Source: Smittia aterrima
Lineage: Eukaryota > Arthropoda > Insecta > Diptera > Chironomidae
Reading direction: 5' to 3'
DNA: 64,000 nt
Assembly (NCBI GenBank): GCA_033063855.1
Contig: CP093830.1
Span: 17,422,854 to 17,486,853, forward strand
The position numbers were made by a program, and so were the translations under genes. The notes under the pieces were generated by a model. It was not told the DNA's origin and did not search any database. It was given only the letters and a program-made list of their open reading frames with translations. Numbering within the stretch: position 1 is the stretch's first letter; each line of letters begins with the position of its first letter. Positions 44,901 to 57,453 of the stretch are shown one piece after another.

Positions 44901-47900
44901 TTTTGGTCCAGAACGAAGAAAAATGTCTGCGGAAAATTTCTTCCGTCACAGTTTCCCTCACGCACACAGTCAAAGGTCGGAAAATGTCTTTTTCATTCAT
45001 GGATTCGTTCCTACGCGTTTTCTCTGTTTTCTTCTTGAAATTTCAAGCCCAAACGAAGTGATTTATCTATTTTCGTAAGACGAGAGTGCGATTGTGCCTT
45101 CCGCGAAGCATCTGTAAATTAATTTAAAGTTCTCTGTGAGAAGAAAGCTAGGGCGGTTAAGGAAGTTGAGGGGAAAATCTCTCTTCTCCATTGTTTGAAA
45201 TATATTTTGAATGGTGCTGCTACGTAAAAATGTAAATTGGATGTCGATGATGAAAGAAATTTCCCATCGTTAATGGAAAAACATCATCCGGTGCATTTTG
45301 CTACCGAAAGCGAAAACGAAAACGTCGGAGAGTGAATTAAGTTGTCGCGTTTAATTGAAAGAAATCAGAATTCCGTGCACAGACGACTAAGGAACTGATC
45401 CATTCAATCGGACAAACCTTAATTGATGGTCTGGCGTGGAAATAAAAATGTTGAAAAACAATGGCAAAAGAGGCAAGAAAATATTTTCTTCTTTCAAGTG
45501 GAAGAGAAATTATGAGCCATCGGGAAAGTTCAACGGCCGTGCGCTTTGCCTACGAACGTTTACGTTTATTTTTTGTTCGAATAACTTCATATTAAGTCGT
45601 GATTGGGCGCTCCGTTACGTAAATCGGTATTCAAAGTGTTATTATTGTTTATGGCACTTAGAGGCGAACACTTATTGGTATTTGATTTCTTTGTTCACTT
45701 GTACATTAGCTTACTTTTGAATCAAAGATCGTCTTCTGTTTATAAAGTTCATCGCATCACGCGATAGTCTCGCGAGTTCAGATCTTCACGGGAAGCAACG
45801 TGATCTATCCTAAAAAAGGAAAAGCCGACTCGTTTCAATGTTACGAACCTTTTATTTCTGCTCTCCACGTTGCTTGCTGATTGCCTAACAATCTTCACTG
45901 CAGCATAAAAAAGAGACTTTCTCTTTTAATCATAATTTTACTTCTTATTACTTTTTCTGAAGCAAATAACTTGCATTTCAGGTTTCATCTCTGATTGTTT
46001 GTGATGCCGGAGTTGCACAATAAATCCTATCAGATTCAAAGTTGACCGGGAGTTTATTTAAGCCGGCTCGACACACGGCTCCACTTTAGGAAGTGAAAGT
46101 TTTCTAAACGATTTGCAAGATTGTTTGATGAGGTCGCAGATTAAGTGTGATTGAAGTGAGGTTTCTTCACATCTCATACATGGTGAGATCGAATCTGCAA
46201 AATCGCTTTCAATGAGTTTGCTTCTCATTAAACTCAGCAATAGCTTTCGTTTTGCGCGACATGAGTAAAACTCTTAAAGCCACAAAAAGCGATAAAGGCA
46301 ACAACTCGAAAAAAAAAAGAAGTTAATGATAATTTTCAAGCCACTCACTGGACTAATTGATGCGGAACGAAAACGATCCCAAATCGCAGTTTTTATCTGC
46401 TGCTTCTGAGACGGTTGGCGAGGACAAATCGACTTGGAACACAATGCTTGAGTTCGATATTTATTTTCGCCGCAACTTTTTTTTACGTGGGGGAATCTGT
46501 TGACGACGTCACGAGACTCTCGAGAAACTGTGCCAATGTCAGATTTAAATTAATGATTGAAATATTTTTAAAAAATTCCCCCTGACTGCATCCCCGATGA
46601 ATTTTACTGGTTTCAAGCAAAGAATGTTTTCTTGCATTTCGATTTTTGAGAAACGAGAGCATGGAAATGTGTTTGAGAACTTTTAGATATTTTTTTTCGA
46701 ACAGCAAACAATCGTTTGGTTTACTTGTTTATTTTGTTTTCAACTTTTTAATGTCATTCTTGTCTCTTTTGCTTTCTTGCTCTGTCTCAGTTTCCAAAGA
46801 CTCTTCAAAGTTTTCCGTTGCTAAATCGAACTGACGGGTTGCGTTGCCGGGCCATGTGTTCGAATGTGAAATATGAAATTTCGTGTTGCTCATGATCCGG
46901 GCTTCAATTATTAATCATCATCGTGCATCGAAATGATTATTTTCTCATCGCCTATCGCCAGCGGGGTTCATTATAGGTCTCACATATAATCAGCTCATCG
47001 ACAAACCAACGACGCAATTTCCGATTCTTGGTGCTCTTGAAAAACTAATCGACTCGACTTTGAAAAGCATAAAAAACAAAATATTTCTATTGTTGCAGCT
47101 CATGCGAAACAGACAAAGCTCAATAAGAATTGAGAGCATTAAAAGCGATTATTTAAATAAGCGACCGCAGAAGAACGAACGACACACATCCTCGTGCAAA
47201 GAGAGGTCCATAAAAGGGACACGAATCAGTGCGAAACCGGTTTCAAAGCGCAAACAAACGCGATCTTTAAATAGACTCCAGAGCTCGTTTTGTTTGCTTT
47301 CCATCTTCTTTTCGAAAGAAACATTAAAAGCAATTGGCTTTCTTCCATCACAATAAACGGACATGTAAACAAAGCGCTGAGCAGAGTGGAAGATTCAAAT
47401 CGCTCTCGCGATAATCATGTGGAAAAACCAATCACGGGAAATCGAGTGAAACTTGCGTGAAAGTTTGGAAAATTATCTGCTAGCGAGTGAAGATAGAGAG
47501 ATCACGACAAAATGTTTCAGTGCATAATTCAACAGAGAAATGGATGGATCCATGTTCCGAATCAGGAGTATCGCGATGTCTTCCCAGGTAAATCTTTTGT
47601 TAAACAAATAGTCGGATGTGAGAACTTCAAGTAACTTGAGACATCCAGTCAAACATAGAGAGCGAGCATCTGTGATTAATTAAATTCCTGTTTTGACTTT
47701 TCCGACAAAATTTATTTTATTTTACCGTTGCGAATGTTACCAGGCAATGGAAAGAGCAATGCGCCTGTCGTCTGGCGTACTCAGTACAACACAACAAAGT
47801 ATGATTCATCCTTTTTTCAAGTAGGATTTTCTGTAATTGCATTGGCTCTACTCATACACATCTGCTCGAACGATTAGGGGGGAACGACTAAAGAGTAAAC

Positions 47901-50900
47901 GCCATGTGCGTGCCGTAAAGTCATTGAAGCATGTGGAAAGCAATGGAATTGCGGGCCTTACGTTGAAATAGAATAACTCACGAGTCCATTTAATTAAATG
48001 ATAAAGAAAGTTCGCCAACAATGAACAGAGTCGCTCCAGCAAATTGCCGCCACTAAATACCATTCTGCCCTTCCACGTCTTCACCCTCCTTTTAGCATGA
48101 TACGAGAAGCAATTTTTTCATGGTTTCATTCTGATTTTTTTCCATAAATAATACAGAATAAAATGAAAATGATTTCGTTGAATGAGAACTGCTTCCAATT
48201 CGGGTCGGGGTCTGGTTGAGGAAATGGATTTCAACAATCGGGGGGAGATTCTCGCCTTCGCTCATAAAATATCATGATCGCTTTAGAATTTCTATTTGAT
48301 TTCGTTTTGCCTTCTTCCTACGATCCAAGATTTCCGATGAATTGCATAAATTTGTCACCACGACTTGCAGAGGGAACCCTCTGAGGAAAAGGGATTGGAA
48401 ATTTATGTGCATAGAAGATTTGAGACGATGACGCAAAATGAAGGAGAAGAAGAAAGGGAGGATTTTAATTCCTTGACTTAAATCGCTTCATGTTTGTTTT
48501 CTCTTGGAACGTCAATCAATAAAACCCAAAGAGAGAAGAGGAAGTCGTTGATAAACAATCTCATTAATCACGGCGAGTGATCTCGGGTCTTGAACTCGTG
48601 ATGTTTCGTACAGCAAATGCATCAGACTCGTAAACTTTGGTGAGCTTGTTCTCTCTGATAAATTCATCATCTCAAGTGGTTAATTCAATTAATCTACAAA
48701 CGAGAAACAAAAAAAAAGTTGTTTCACAAGTCTGAACATGATGAAGTAACCAAAGGCAGAAACTAACGAGAGAGATGTGTAGCCGAGCACTTGAAACATA
48801 ATAAACTTGATTGGACGCAGATTAAATGACTCTGATTGAAAGATTAGATGCGGATTCATGTGTCGAGTTGCGAGATTGTTTTTCCTCGTGCAAAATTCAA
48901 ATGTTTTAAAGTGATTCCGAGGAAAGAAATTTCCTTCCATCGAATTATCTCATAAAATGATTTCGAAGAAAGAAACATCCCGCTGTCGAAATAAGCGGAG
49001 ACGAGTCATCTTGACTCAAGATTATTCTTGAGTCACTCAGAAACATGTGAGAAAACTGCGAGCATGAAAAGCAATTTCCGCTTTCGAGACAAAGCGAAAA
49101 TATGGTTTCAATTTTCGTATTCACGAGAAAACTACATGCACGCATGAGCTCCTGCAATGTTGAGGCCAAACACGAATTGAATTAAAGAAACTGAGAGTGA
49201 AGACGCGTTAATTGAGTCGCAAGGGAAGTCGGAGTTAATGAGGATTATTTTCGTGCAAACAACATCTCTTCACCGCTGGTTTCATGTTGCCACGCATCGT
49301 CGACAAGCTCTTTTTAATGCAAATGAAGTTTTTCTCTCTGGTGTTAATCTGCTTTGCGGGCCGACAAAATTCAGTTGCTTTGATTGCCTAACCGACATAA
49401 ATAATAATAAAGCTTGTCACCTCGATCTCCGAAAATGTTATTCCATTAAATTGAAGCAAGACTTCATTGAGAGACTGTCCCTGTACTTATAAAGTAATTA
49501 GTTTTTCTGCATCGTAATTGACACACATTCAAGTAAAGCGATCCAACCACACATCAGAAATGTCAGTGCCGCCTTAAATACAAAAATACTCATTGCAACT
49601 CTTTGTTCATTTACTTTTAGATATTCGTCTTCAGTTAAATGAGCAGCTGAGATGTTTGGATATTCGTGTCGAGTCACAAATCTCGTTGATACAGGAGCTA
49701 CAAGAGTTCTATCGACGTCGAGGTGAGGTCGAGTTGGACTACAGTAAGAGTTTGGAAAAGTTGGCGAAAAACTTGCAGTTACGCCACAAAGAACAAAAAC
49801 AAAAGTAAGTCGACCGATGATTCTATCCAAGGACTTTTAACAATGAACTTTCTTTTACAAAGACGCGAACAATGGCCGATGTTCTCATCGTACCAATGTT
49901 GGCAACAGTTGATACAACAGACGAAATCGTTAGCTCGTGATCACGCGACGTTAGCCGACATTTACTCGACACAGCTCGTACAGCGACTTCAAACAGTCAA
50001 CGACGATTGTCAACGAATTTACAAGAAATGCCGTGAGGTCGGTTACGAGATCCACGAGGAGATACTTCGTGTGCTTCAAGAGCTTCATACTACGATGAAG
50101 ACTTATCACGGTTATCAATTGGATTGTCGTGAGGCTGAAAAGAAATTGAAAGCCGCTGAAGTACAACGCGCAAAGATTCAGCAGAGCATTCCGAAGGAGA
50201 AACTCGAACGCAACAAGAAATTCAAAGTGATCGAGAAGGAAGTTCTGAAGGTGAGAGTGGAGCAATTTTCTTTTCACTAACAAACATAAAATTTTGTTTA
50301 TTTTCTCAGCGAAAAAATAAGTACACAGACGCACGATTGAAGGCTTTGAAAGCTAAGAACGAATATCAGCTTTGCTTGGAAGCATCAAACACAACAATCC
50401 ACAAATATTTCGTCGAAGATCTCAGCGATTTAATCGATGTAAGTTAGCAATCTCAATCTAAAAATTCATTTTATTTCATTGCCAAACATATCCAACAGTG
50501 CATGGACTTGGGATTCCACTCAGTCGTTTCACGAGCATTGATGCTTCACGTTACAGCCGACCAAGGCCGTTGTCGACAAGTCCTCAACAATTCAGAACTT
50601 CTAACGCACATAATCCACTCAATGGACAGTCGAGCGGATAAACAAAAGTTTTTGGAACAATATCATTCAGCATTCATGATCCCGAAACGTCTTGAGTTCC
50701 AAGGTCAAGCGTCTGAAGATCTCATGATACTTCCACAAAAGGATTTGCCACAGCCGGGATTGACAGCCGTTGTTGAATGTGAGTTACAGAAAACACTAAG
50801 CACAGAGATGGACTCTCGGTTGGGTCAACTCGTCGCACGCACAAATCATCTTCGTATGGAGTCGGATGAGATTTGGAAAACAGTCGAGACGGCAGAAATC

Positions 50901-53900
50901 AATTTACTTGAGATTCTGAATCAAAAGGTTTGTGAAGAAATCATTTTATTTAAAGCTCAAATTTTATTAAATATTTTTCCAGGATTACGATTGCAGCGGA
51001 ATCTTCGGAACCGGAAATACAGGAAGTGACAATAATTCAATGCAAAGTTTCCAGTTACAGTACAACTATCAGCAGTTACAAAATCAACAAAAGCTTAACG
51101 AGTCGTCAGCAAATCCAATGAAGTTACGAAACGATAAACAGGAAATCGAAGAGTTTTATTTGTCGAAGATTCGCGAATATATTTTGTGCACATCACGAAT
51201 TGCTCGTCTCGACTCGAAAGCAGAGTTCCTGCGCAATGCTCTAACAAAGGATTCAACAGTTCACACAAACATCCTTGGCAAAGCGATTGTTCCGAAACGA
51301 AAACGTATTGGACGAATGAACATTTCCGGTCGACCAAAGCTTTTCGGCGGATCGCTTGAGGAATATTTAGAAGCAACAGGCGAGGACATTCCGTTGATTC
51401 TCAGAAGTTGCATTCGAGTCATTAATTTGTATGGATTACATCACCAAGGAATCTTCCGTGTCTCTGGCTCACAAGTTGAGATCAGCAACTTCAAGGAATG
51501 GTTTGAACGAGGCGAAGATCCGTTGGCGGAAGTTACAGATGCTTCCGACATCAATTCAATCGCTGGCGTCTTTAAACTTTACCTTCGCGAGCTGCGTGAA
51601 CCTCTGTTTCCCACAATTTACTTTGATCATTTCATAACACTCGCACAGCACGAATCAAAACAAGAAGTTGTCACTGGTATAAGAAAATTCCTCTCCACGC
51701 TTCCACGCTCCGTTGTTTGTGTCATGCGATATTTGTTCGCCTTCCTTAACCATCTCTCTGAATACTCAGACGAAAATATGATGTCAGCATACAATTTAGC
51801 AATCTGCTTTGGCCCAACGTTGATGCGAGCGCCCGAAGATAAAGATCAAGTACAATACCAAAACCAAGTCAATGCTTTGATTGAAAACATGATCGTTTAC
51901 CACGAGGATATTTTCCCCAAGGATCTCATCGGCGTTAAGTACGAGAAATACATAACGTCGGATAATTTTGAAGATATGTGAGTGTCACTTAATTTATTCT
52001 TCTCGTCAATTGAAGCTAATTGATCTTATTATAGCGACATTGGTGATTCACCCACCGAACCGAACACTGAAGATCCCGACACTCAATCGGAAGACGACTC
52101 AGACACTTATGAAGCTTCTGCTTTATTCGATTTTGAAGCTCGCTCTGATCGGGAGTTGTCGTTTAGAAAAGGCGACAACATTCAGTTGTACAATCAAATC
52201 TCGAACGATTGGTGGCGAGCATGTATCAACGGAAAAGTTGGACTCGTCGCTGATAAATTTATTTCATTGAAGATCAAGTACGTTCTAGTTGAGCTTAATG
52301 AGCTTTTGAATATTTATTTTTAAAACTCGTTTTGCAGAGGAGAAGAGAAAAGTGGCGAGAAGAACAGCGCTGACTTCAACATGAAGTCATCAAGCTCAGA
52401 GGAGTCAGTTCGAAAGAGATCACATAGCGTTGGAGCTAACAGCCTCGCCCCCAGTGTGCTCTCAACGCTAACGACTACAAACATTTGTGATATTAGTAGT
52501 GATGTCATTATGGATGCGAAGCAAGATGTAATTGGTGAGTAATCTGATATTCACAATGTGCCAATTAAATTCAAATGATTCATTGAATTTTTTTAGATGG
52601 CAGCAAAACGCAAAAATATGTTTTCCACGATGAACCGCACTCATTCGAAGCTTCGATGGATTATCTCGTCGTTACGCCAAACAACAATAGTTTGTCATTG
52701 AGTGCAACAGATCTGAACAGCAGCGTTGCTACGGCTGAGAATCGCGATGCCAATGCATCTGAACATATTTACAGCAACAGTCACTTTAAATTCGAGGTAT
52801 TAGAGACGACAGTTTAAAGTTTTTGTGTGCTTCTCATTGTGGGCTTGTTTTGGAATTTAGAAATTGCTCTGTTTGTGCCTTTTGAACTTGAAAGATTTGA
52901 TTTGAATGATTCTTAAATGTGCCCATTCACTAATTACGTCACAAGACTATTTGAGCAAAATTAATCTTTTCTTGGGCTATTAAGAATTCCAAGTCGCTTT
53001 CGTGTCTATTTTGTGGATTTATTTCTAAGTTAGGTTTATTTTACGCTCTCTTTCGTCTCACGACGATTTGTACTGTCAACTCATTTAAACATTTCTATTC
53101 CCAATGCATGTCCCAACGCTTAGTTTTAAGTTCTCTCCCGTTAATAATGAAAAGAGAAAGATTAAATAATGAAGAAAAACGAAGTTTTTTTTGTGTTCGA
53201 ACTCTAATAAGATTAACGACGAGATCTTGTTTTGCCAATTAAAGTTTTAAGTTTGTCTTTTGTTCATTTCGAAACTTATTGTGTTTTAATAATTGAGACT
53301 AACCCTCGCGTCGTTTCGTTCCGTGTTGTGTTGATCAACCTTTGAATTCCATTTCGGATTTTAATTTCTTTTCGTTCACTTTTGTGTAATTTTAGTAAAA
53401 GAAAGATTTTTTCGTTCATTTTCCTTAAAACCTCGCACAGGTGAGCATTTATTTTTGGTTATTTTTTACTTAGTTTAATTAGAAACATAAAATTCATCGC
53501 ACACAAAGCAAGTAGTTGAGCACAGTTTAGATTCTTAATCATAGAAATAATCAAATGCATTTTAGAGACTTAAGAAAATTCATTTTTCTTCATTAACAAC
53601 CTTTCCCGCTTAAATCTAATAACTTTTAACATCAATTGCTTTTTAACTAATAATCTTTCTATTTTAGGTCCCTGAAACAACAAATGGAATGAAAAAAACT
53701 GAACCAATCTATGCTGAGCCTCTGAAGGTTCCTAAACCTCCAAACGAAAATCGAAACACAAAAAGCGAATACCAACCGCTAACAATCTTCCAACAGAATC
53801 GTGAGAAATGGCAGAAACGGGCAAGCACAACGAGTGCTGATGGTGCATTGATTGCAAGCCAATTGAATCAGCCACAATCGGCGATTCTAACTAGAAATCG

Positions 53901-54576
53901 TCTTCAACCTGATTTGGTGATGGATTTGCCGCCTCCTTCTCAACAAGATAACGTAACTCCGCCGCTGTCATCAGGCTCAACATCAGCATCTTCATCAATG
54001 ACATCGCTTGATAAGCAGGGTGACGAACAAGAAGAAGACACTGAAACTCTTGGTGAGCATTTTGCAAAACAAAACCAAAGCACTTTGAAGAAGAATGAGA
54101 AATATCAAGACTCCGTTCCATCGGTGAAGAAGATTGACAAGAGCATGAGTGCAAGTTCGACTGAATCATCAAAAGGAAAAGGATCAATCGATGATGTCGT
54201 GCTGAGAATTGAAGAAACTCATGAATCTGATGGTAATCGGCTGTCAAACTGTTCGTCCAAGTCAGTTCCTTCGACCAAGATTGAAATGGAGAAAAGTCCA
54301 ATTCCATTGCGAAATACTCAAAAGTTTGTTAATAAATTTGCTGATCTCAAACTTACTGGAGGATGTAGCACAACACTCTTGACAGCGACGACGACTCCGG
54401 CAAATTCCAAACCAGAGAAAGTAGAAAAAGAACGAGCGAGCTTTTCTTTCGGCAGTTTCAAGCCGACAATTTCAATGAAACCGCAGATTCTCAACAAGAA
54501 AAAGTCGATTTTCTTGCAAGCTCATTCTTCTCCGTCACCATCTACAAGTCCCGGCCCATCAGACTCACAACCATAA
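41952..54576 (+). CDS. srGAP: SLIT-ROBO Rho GTPase-activating protein (srGAP)
   Basis: Coding exons in phase: 41952-42036, 49621-49804, 49863-50250, 50310-50438, 50499-50927, 50983-51977, 52035-52277, 52338-52534, 52597-52796 and 53668-54576, giving 1252 residues. The first ATG has an ideal CACCATGG context. An F-BAR domain spans roughly 30-330 (opening IRLQLNEQLRCLDIRVESQ) and should bend membranes. RhoGAP is at about 520-700 with the arginine finger in GIFRVSGSQ. SH3 is at about 760-820 (ALFDFEARSDRELSFRKGDN). The last 430 residues are Ser/Thr/Pro-rich. The order F-BAR, RhoGAP, SH3 is diagnostic for srGAP, which couples ROBO receptors to actin through Rac and Cdc42. A second first exon (47512-47587) would replace the N-terminus. 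An 871-base intron precedes the last exon. Confidence 0.93.
42037..49620 (+). other. Long first intron of srGAP
   Basis: A 7.6 kb intron between the distal first exon and the F-BAR exon. The only supported coding content is the alternative first exon at 47512-47587. Other frames here lack domains. A 21-base palindrome, CTTTGAAAGT / ACTTTCAAAG around one base, lies at 42738-42758. Confidence 0.6.
47512..47587 (+). CDS. srGAP: Alternative first coding exon of srGAP
   Basis: ATGTTTCAGTGC opens 25 codons (MFQCIIQQRNGWIHVPNQEY, then RDVFP) and one extra base before donor GTAAAT at 47588. The phase (one base left over) equals that of the distal first exon, so either joins the exon at 49621 in frame, here giving a 1249-residue protein. 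An internal promoter must lie just upstream. Support is the reading frame, donor and phase match; expression is not shown. Confidence 0.6.
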
Positions 54577-56107
54577 AAATATCGTCACGATTCTGTTCTG
54601 ATTGATATCTAGTCATGATGATGTTCTTTGTGTCTAACTTTCATCCATTCAAGCTCAAAGAAAGAAGAAAATATTTTTTAATCAAACTTTACAAACATAT
54701 AAAAATATTTCGATGTCACTTCATACATTTAAAGGAATTCGATTCAATGGAATTATACGAGAAAAGTTGGAGAAGAATTGTGCTGCTAGAATTAATTATG
54801 AAAACACCAAGAAAACATTTGTTAAATTTCGTTTTACAAAAATATTCTCCGTCGCGACGGAATTGATGTGGCAAATTTTTAAATCATTTCTAGAACTTTT
54901 TTATCACCTGAACAAAAAGGCAAAGGTAGATATCTAAATTATATGAAGAAAGAGTTGAACAAATCCAATAATTTTAGAGAATAGAAAACTTCTTAAATTA
55001 GAAAACTAAGAACACGATGAGGAAAATGTTTTTCAACGTCGGAAGCGAATTTTTTCATCTGGTGTGCCATTGATTTAATTGGAATATACGAGGGAAAAAC
55101 AAAAAGAAATCAAAGATTTGCTGATGAAGACTGAACAAATTGAAACAAATTTTTTTCAGTAGAAAATTAAAATTTAAAATTATCTGAGAGTTAAGTTGAG
55201 TTTTATGAGAGAATACGAGGAGTTTTTGATCTTAAATAAATGTAATCAGATGTTTATTGAAGCAGCGCCTTTGAAGCTGTCTCACAATAAGAGATTAGTT
55301 TAAAATTCCATGATTTCTGAGTTTTCAAAGTCGAAATGTTCGTTCGACTCGCAGTTTATTTCTTCAGGCGAGAAATTAAATTTTCAGTATTAAGGAATTG
55401 CACACGGAATGATTTTTGATTCACTAAAACTTTCAAGCTTTTCACAAAATACTCATAAAGAACAAAATATATAATACCTAATCCTTTCTCCATCAAATAA
55501 CTCAATCTCCAAACGAGTTGGAAGGCAACTGCTTTTCAAACTCTTCATACGTAATTATCCCATAAACAAACGAACAAAAATATTCCCATAATTGATCAAA
55601 TCTTACTCGTCCATTATCGCACTAAAGTTTATCTTAAATATTTTAGTCAACATTACGCGATATTATTTTGGAGTATCTACTTAAAACTTTTAGTTCTAAT
55701 GAACTTCACATGGATCATTGATAATAAATCTAGTTTTCGTACGAGAATGTGAATGCAATTGCGATCATACAGTGAAACGAAGAAGAGGAACGAAGCAAAT
55801 CAAAATAAATGAAGAAATGTTTTTTAAGATTTTTATTTTTCTACATTGAAAATGGTTTCTTTAATAAAAATGGAATTCTTTAAATATTTGTAAGAATTGA
55901 ACTTACGTAAAACATGTCCCAAAGCCAGTAAATAAAGAAATTAAAAATGGAATAATATGTTTTTTTTTTTATATTTTGGTTTAGTTTCAGCAGCGAATGG
56001 CAAACGGTGAATTTAAAATTCAACTGTCAGAGCCACACTGACAAAAAGTTTTTTCAGGGAGAAAACTCCGCGGCTTGTTTACAAATAAACGAAGAAAATT
56101 AAAAATC
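54577..56107. other. Intergenic region
   Basis: This stretch holds the srGAP 3' UTR and the promoter of the ZAD gene. It is AT-rich with many A runs. Frames at 54615-54866 and 54713-54937 overlap in different phases and show no domain. I see no gene. Confidence 0.6.
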
Positions 56108-57453
56108 ATGGAATTCTCGAATGGCTTTGACTTTAAATTGAAGTGTAGTTTATGCTTTGATCAATTAGAAGACTATGAAGTCTGCAACACATTCACAACA
56201 GATTTGCAAAAGCAAATTAATGAGATTTTCCCACCAAACGTAAAATAACAAAACAAATCTCAAGCAAAATATTAACTCTTCTTATTTTATTTTAGTTGTA
56301 CACATTTAAGAATCTCTCAAGCTCCTTGTGCGACCGCTGCCATTCAATGATAAAACTGTTTTCATCGTACAGAAAGGAAATTATTAGGAAACAAAAGGAT
56401 CTGGCATCAAAATGGAAACCAATGGTTGAAGTTAAGCTTGAGAACAAATGTTCCAATGAAATATTTCTTGACCCAATTGAGATAGTAGAAAATGCATACT
56501 ACGATGAGAGTGAAATTCATGAATTAGAAGCAAGTCCTATCAGAAACAGTCGAAGCAAGCGACGAATAGATTTGTCAAGAAAACTTTCTGACGACGAAGA
56601 CGACGACAGTTCTTCAAACGAACGCTTAGAAGGAAAAGTAAAAAAGAAAATTGACTTGAGAACTCAAAGGAAACTTTGCATGTCCCATAAAGATGAAAGA
56701 GATATTGTTCAAAGGATTAATGCATTCGCTGAAGCGGGTGATCCACAGACAAAGACACAACTCATAGAAATGGCTTCAAAACATGTTGATCAGTCTCTAA
56801 CTTGGGGCTGGGTTCATAAATTCCTTAAACGTCATCCTGATATTAAGTTGCAAAGACGCAAAAATCAAGAATCAATTGCATCAAGTTCAACAACTTGTAA
56901 CGAAGAAACTCCCGTCAATAGTTTGAGCACATTTTGCGAGTTTTGTGGAGAGTGTTTTGAAAATCGTTTACTTCAAAAGCATTGGTTTCTCGTCCATAAT
57001 GTAAAAAAGAACTTCGACCCTGATAACGAGAAAGACAAACAGCAACCTGAAGAACAAAATGACATTCCCGCAAAAAGCAGAACGAAGACTAGTGAACTGA
57101 GTGATCAAATTAATTCCTCCAAAACCAGCAAACACTTAAAAGAAAGCTACGGAACCGAGACTCATTCTCAAATAAGAAATCGCAGCCGTGATCACAATAT
57201 TTCTTTGGCAAAAAAGGAAGGAAAGAAAATTGATTTGAGAACTCAAAAGAAGCTCTGCATGTCCCATGAAGATGAAAGAAGAATTGTTAAAAGGATTATA
57301 GAATGCGCTGAACACGGCAAACCAAAGACAAGAAATCAAGTCGTGGGAATGGCTTCAAAACTTTGCAAAAAGAATCTTACATTAGGTTGGCTTCAAAAAT
57401 TCGAAAAGCGCCATCCTGATATTGAATCTAAAATCTTGAAGAAGTCCAAATGA
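56108..57453 (+). CDS. ZAD protein with two transposase-like HTH modules
   Basis: Two exons, 56108-56239 and 56296-57453, join in phase for 429 residues. The intron is 56 bases. Residues about 13-80 form a ZAD-type zinc domain with CSLC in exon 1 and CDRC in exon 2, so the domain is split by the intron. A 75-residue module (KKIDLRTQRKLCMSHKDER ... GWVHKFLKRHPDI) at about 160-235 recurs at about 350-425 (KKIDLRTQKKLCMSHEDER ... GWLQKFEKRHPDI). The ending GW..KF..RHP is typical of CENP-B/Tigger/Tc5-type DNA-binding domains. Between the copies is one C2H2 finger (CEFCGECFENRLLQKHWFLVH). It is probably a nuclear DNA-binding protein; ZAD usually mediates dimerisation. The duplicated HTH suggests origin from a pogo-like transposase end, which is inference. 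Confidence 0.75.

Noticed and set aside
54615..54937. Two overlapping frames after srGAP
   Set aside because: They lie in the srGAP 3' flank in different phases with Lys/Phe-rich low-complexity content and no domain.
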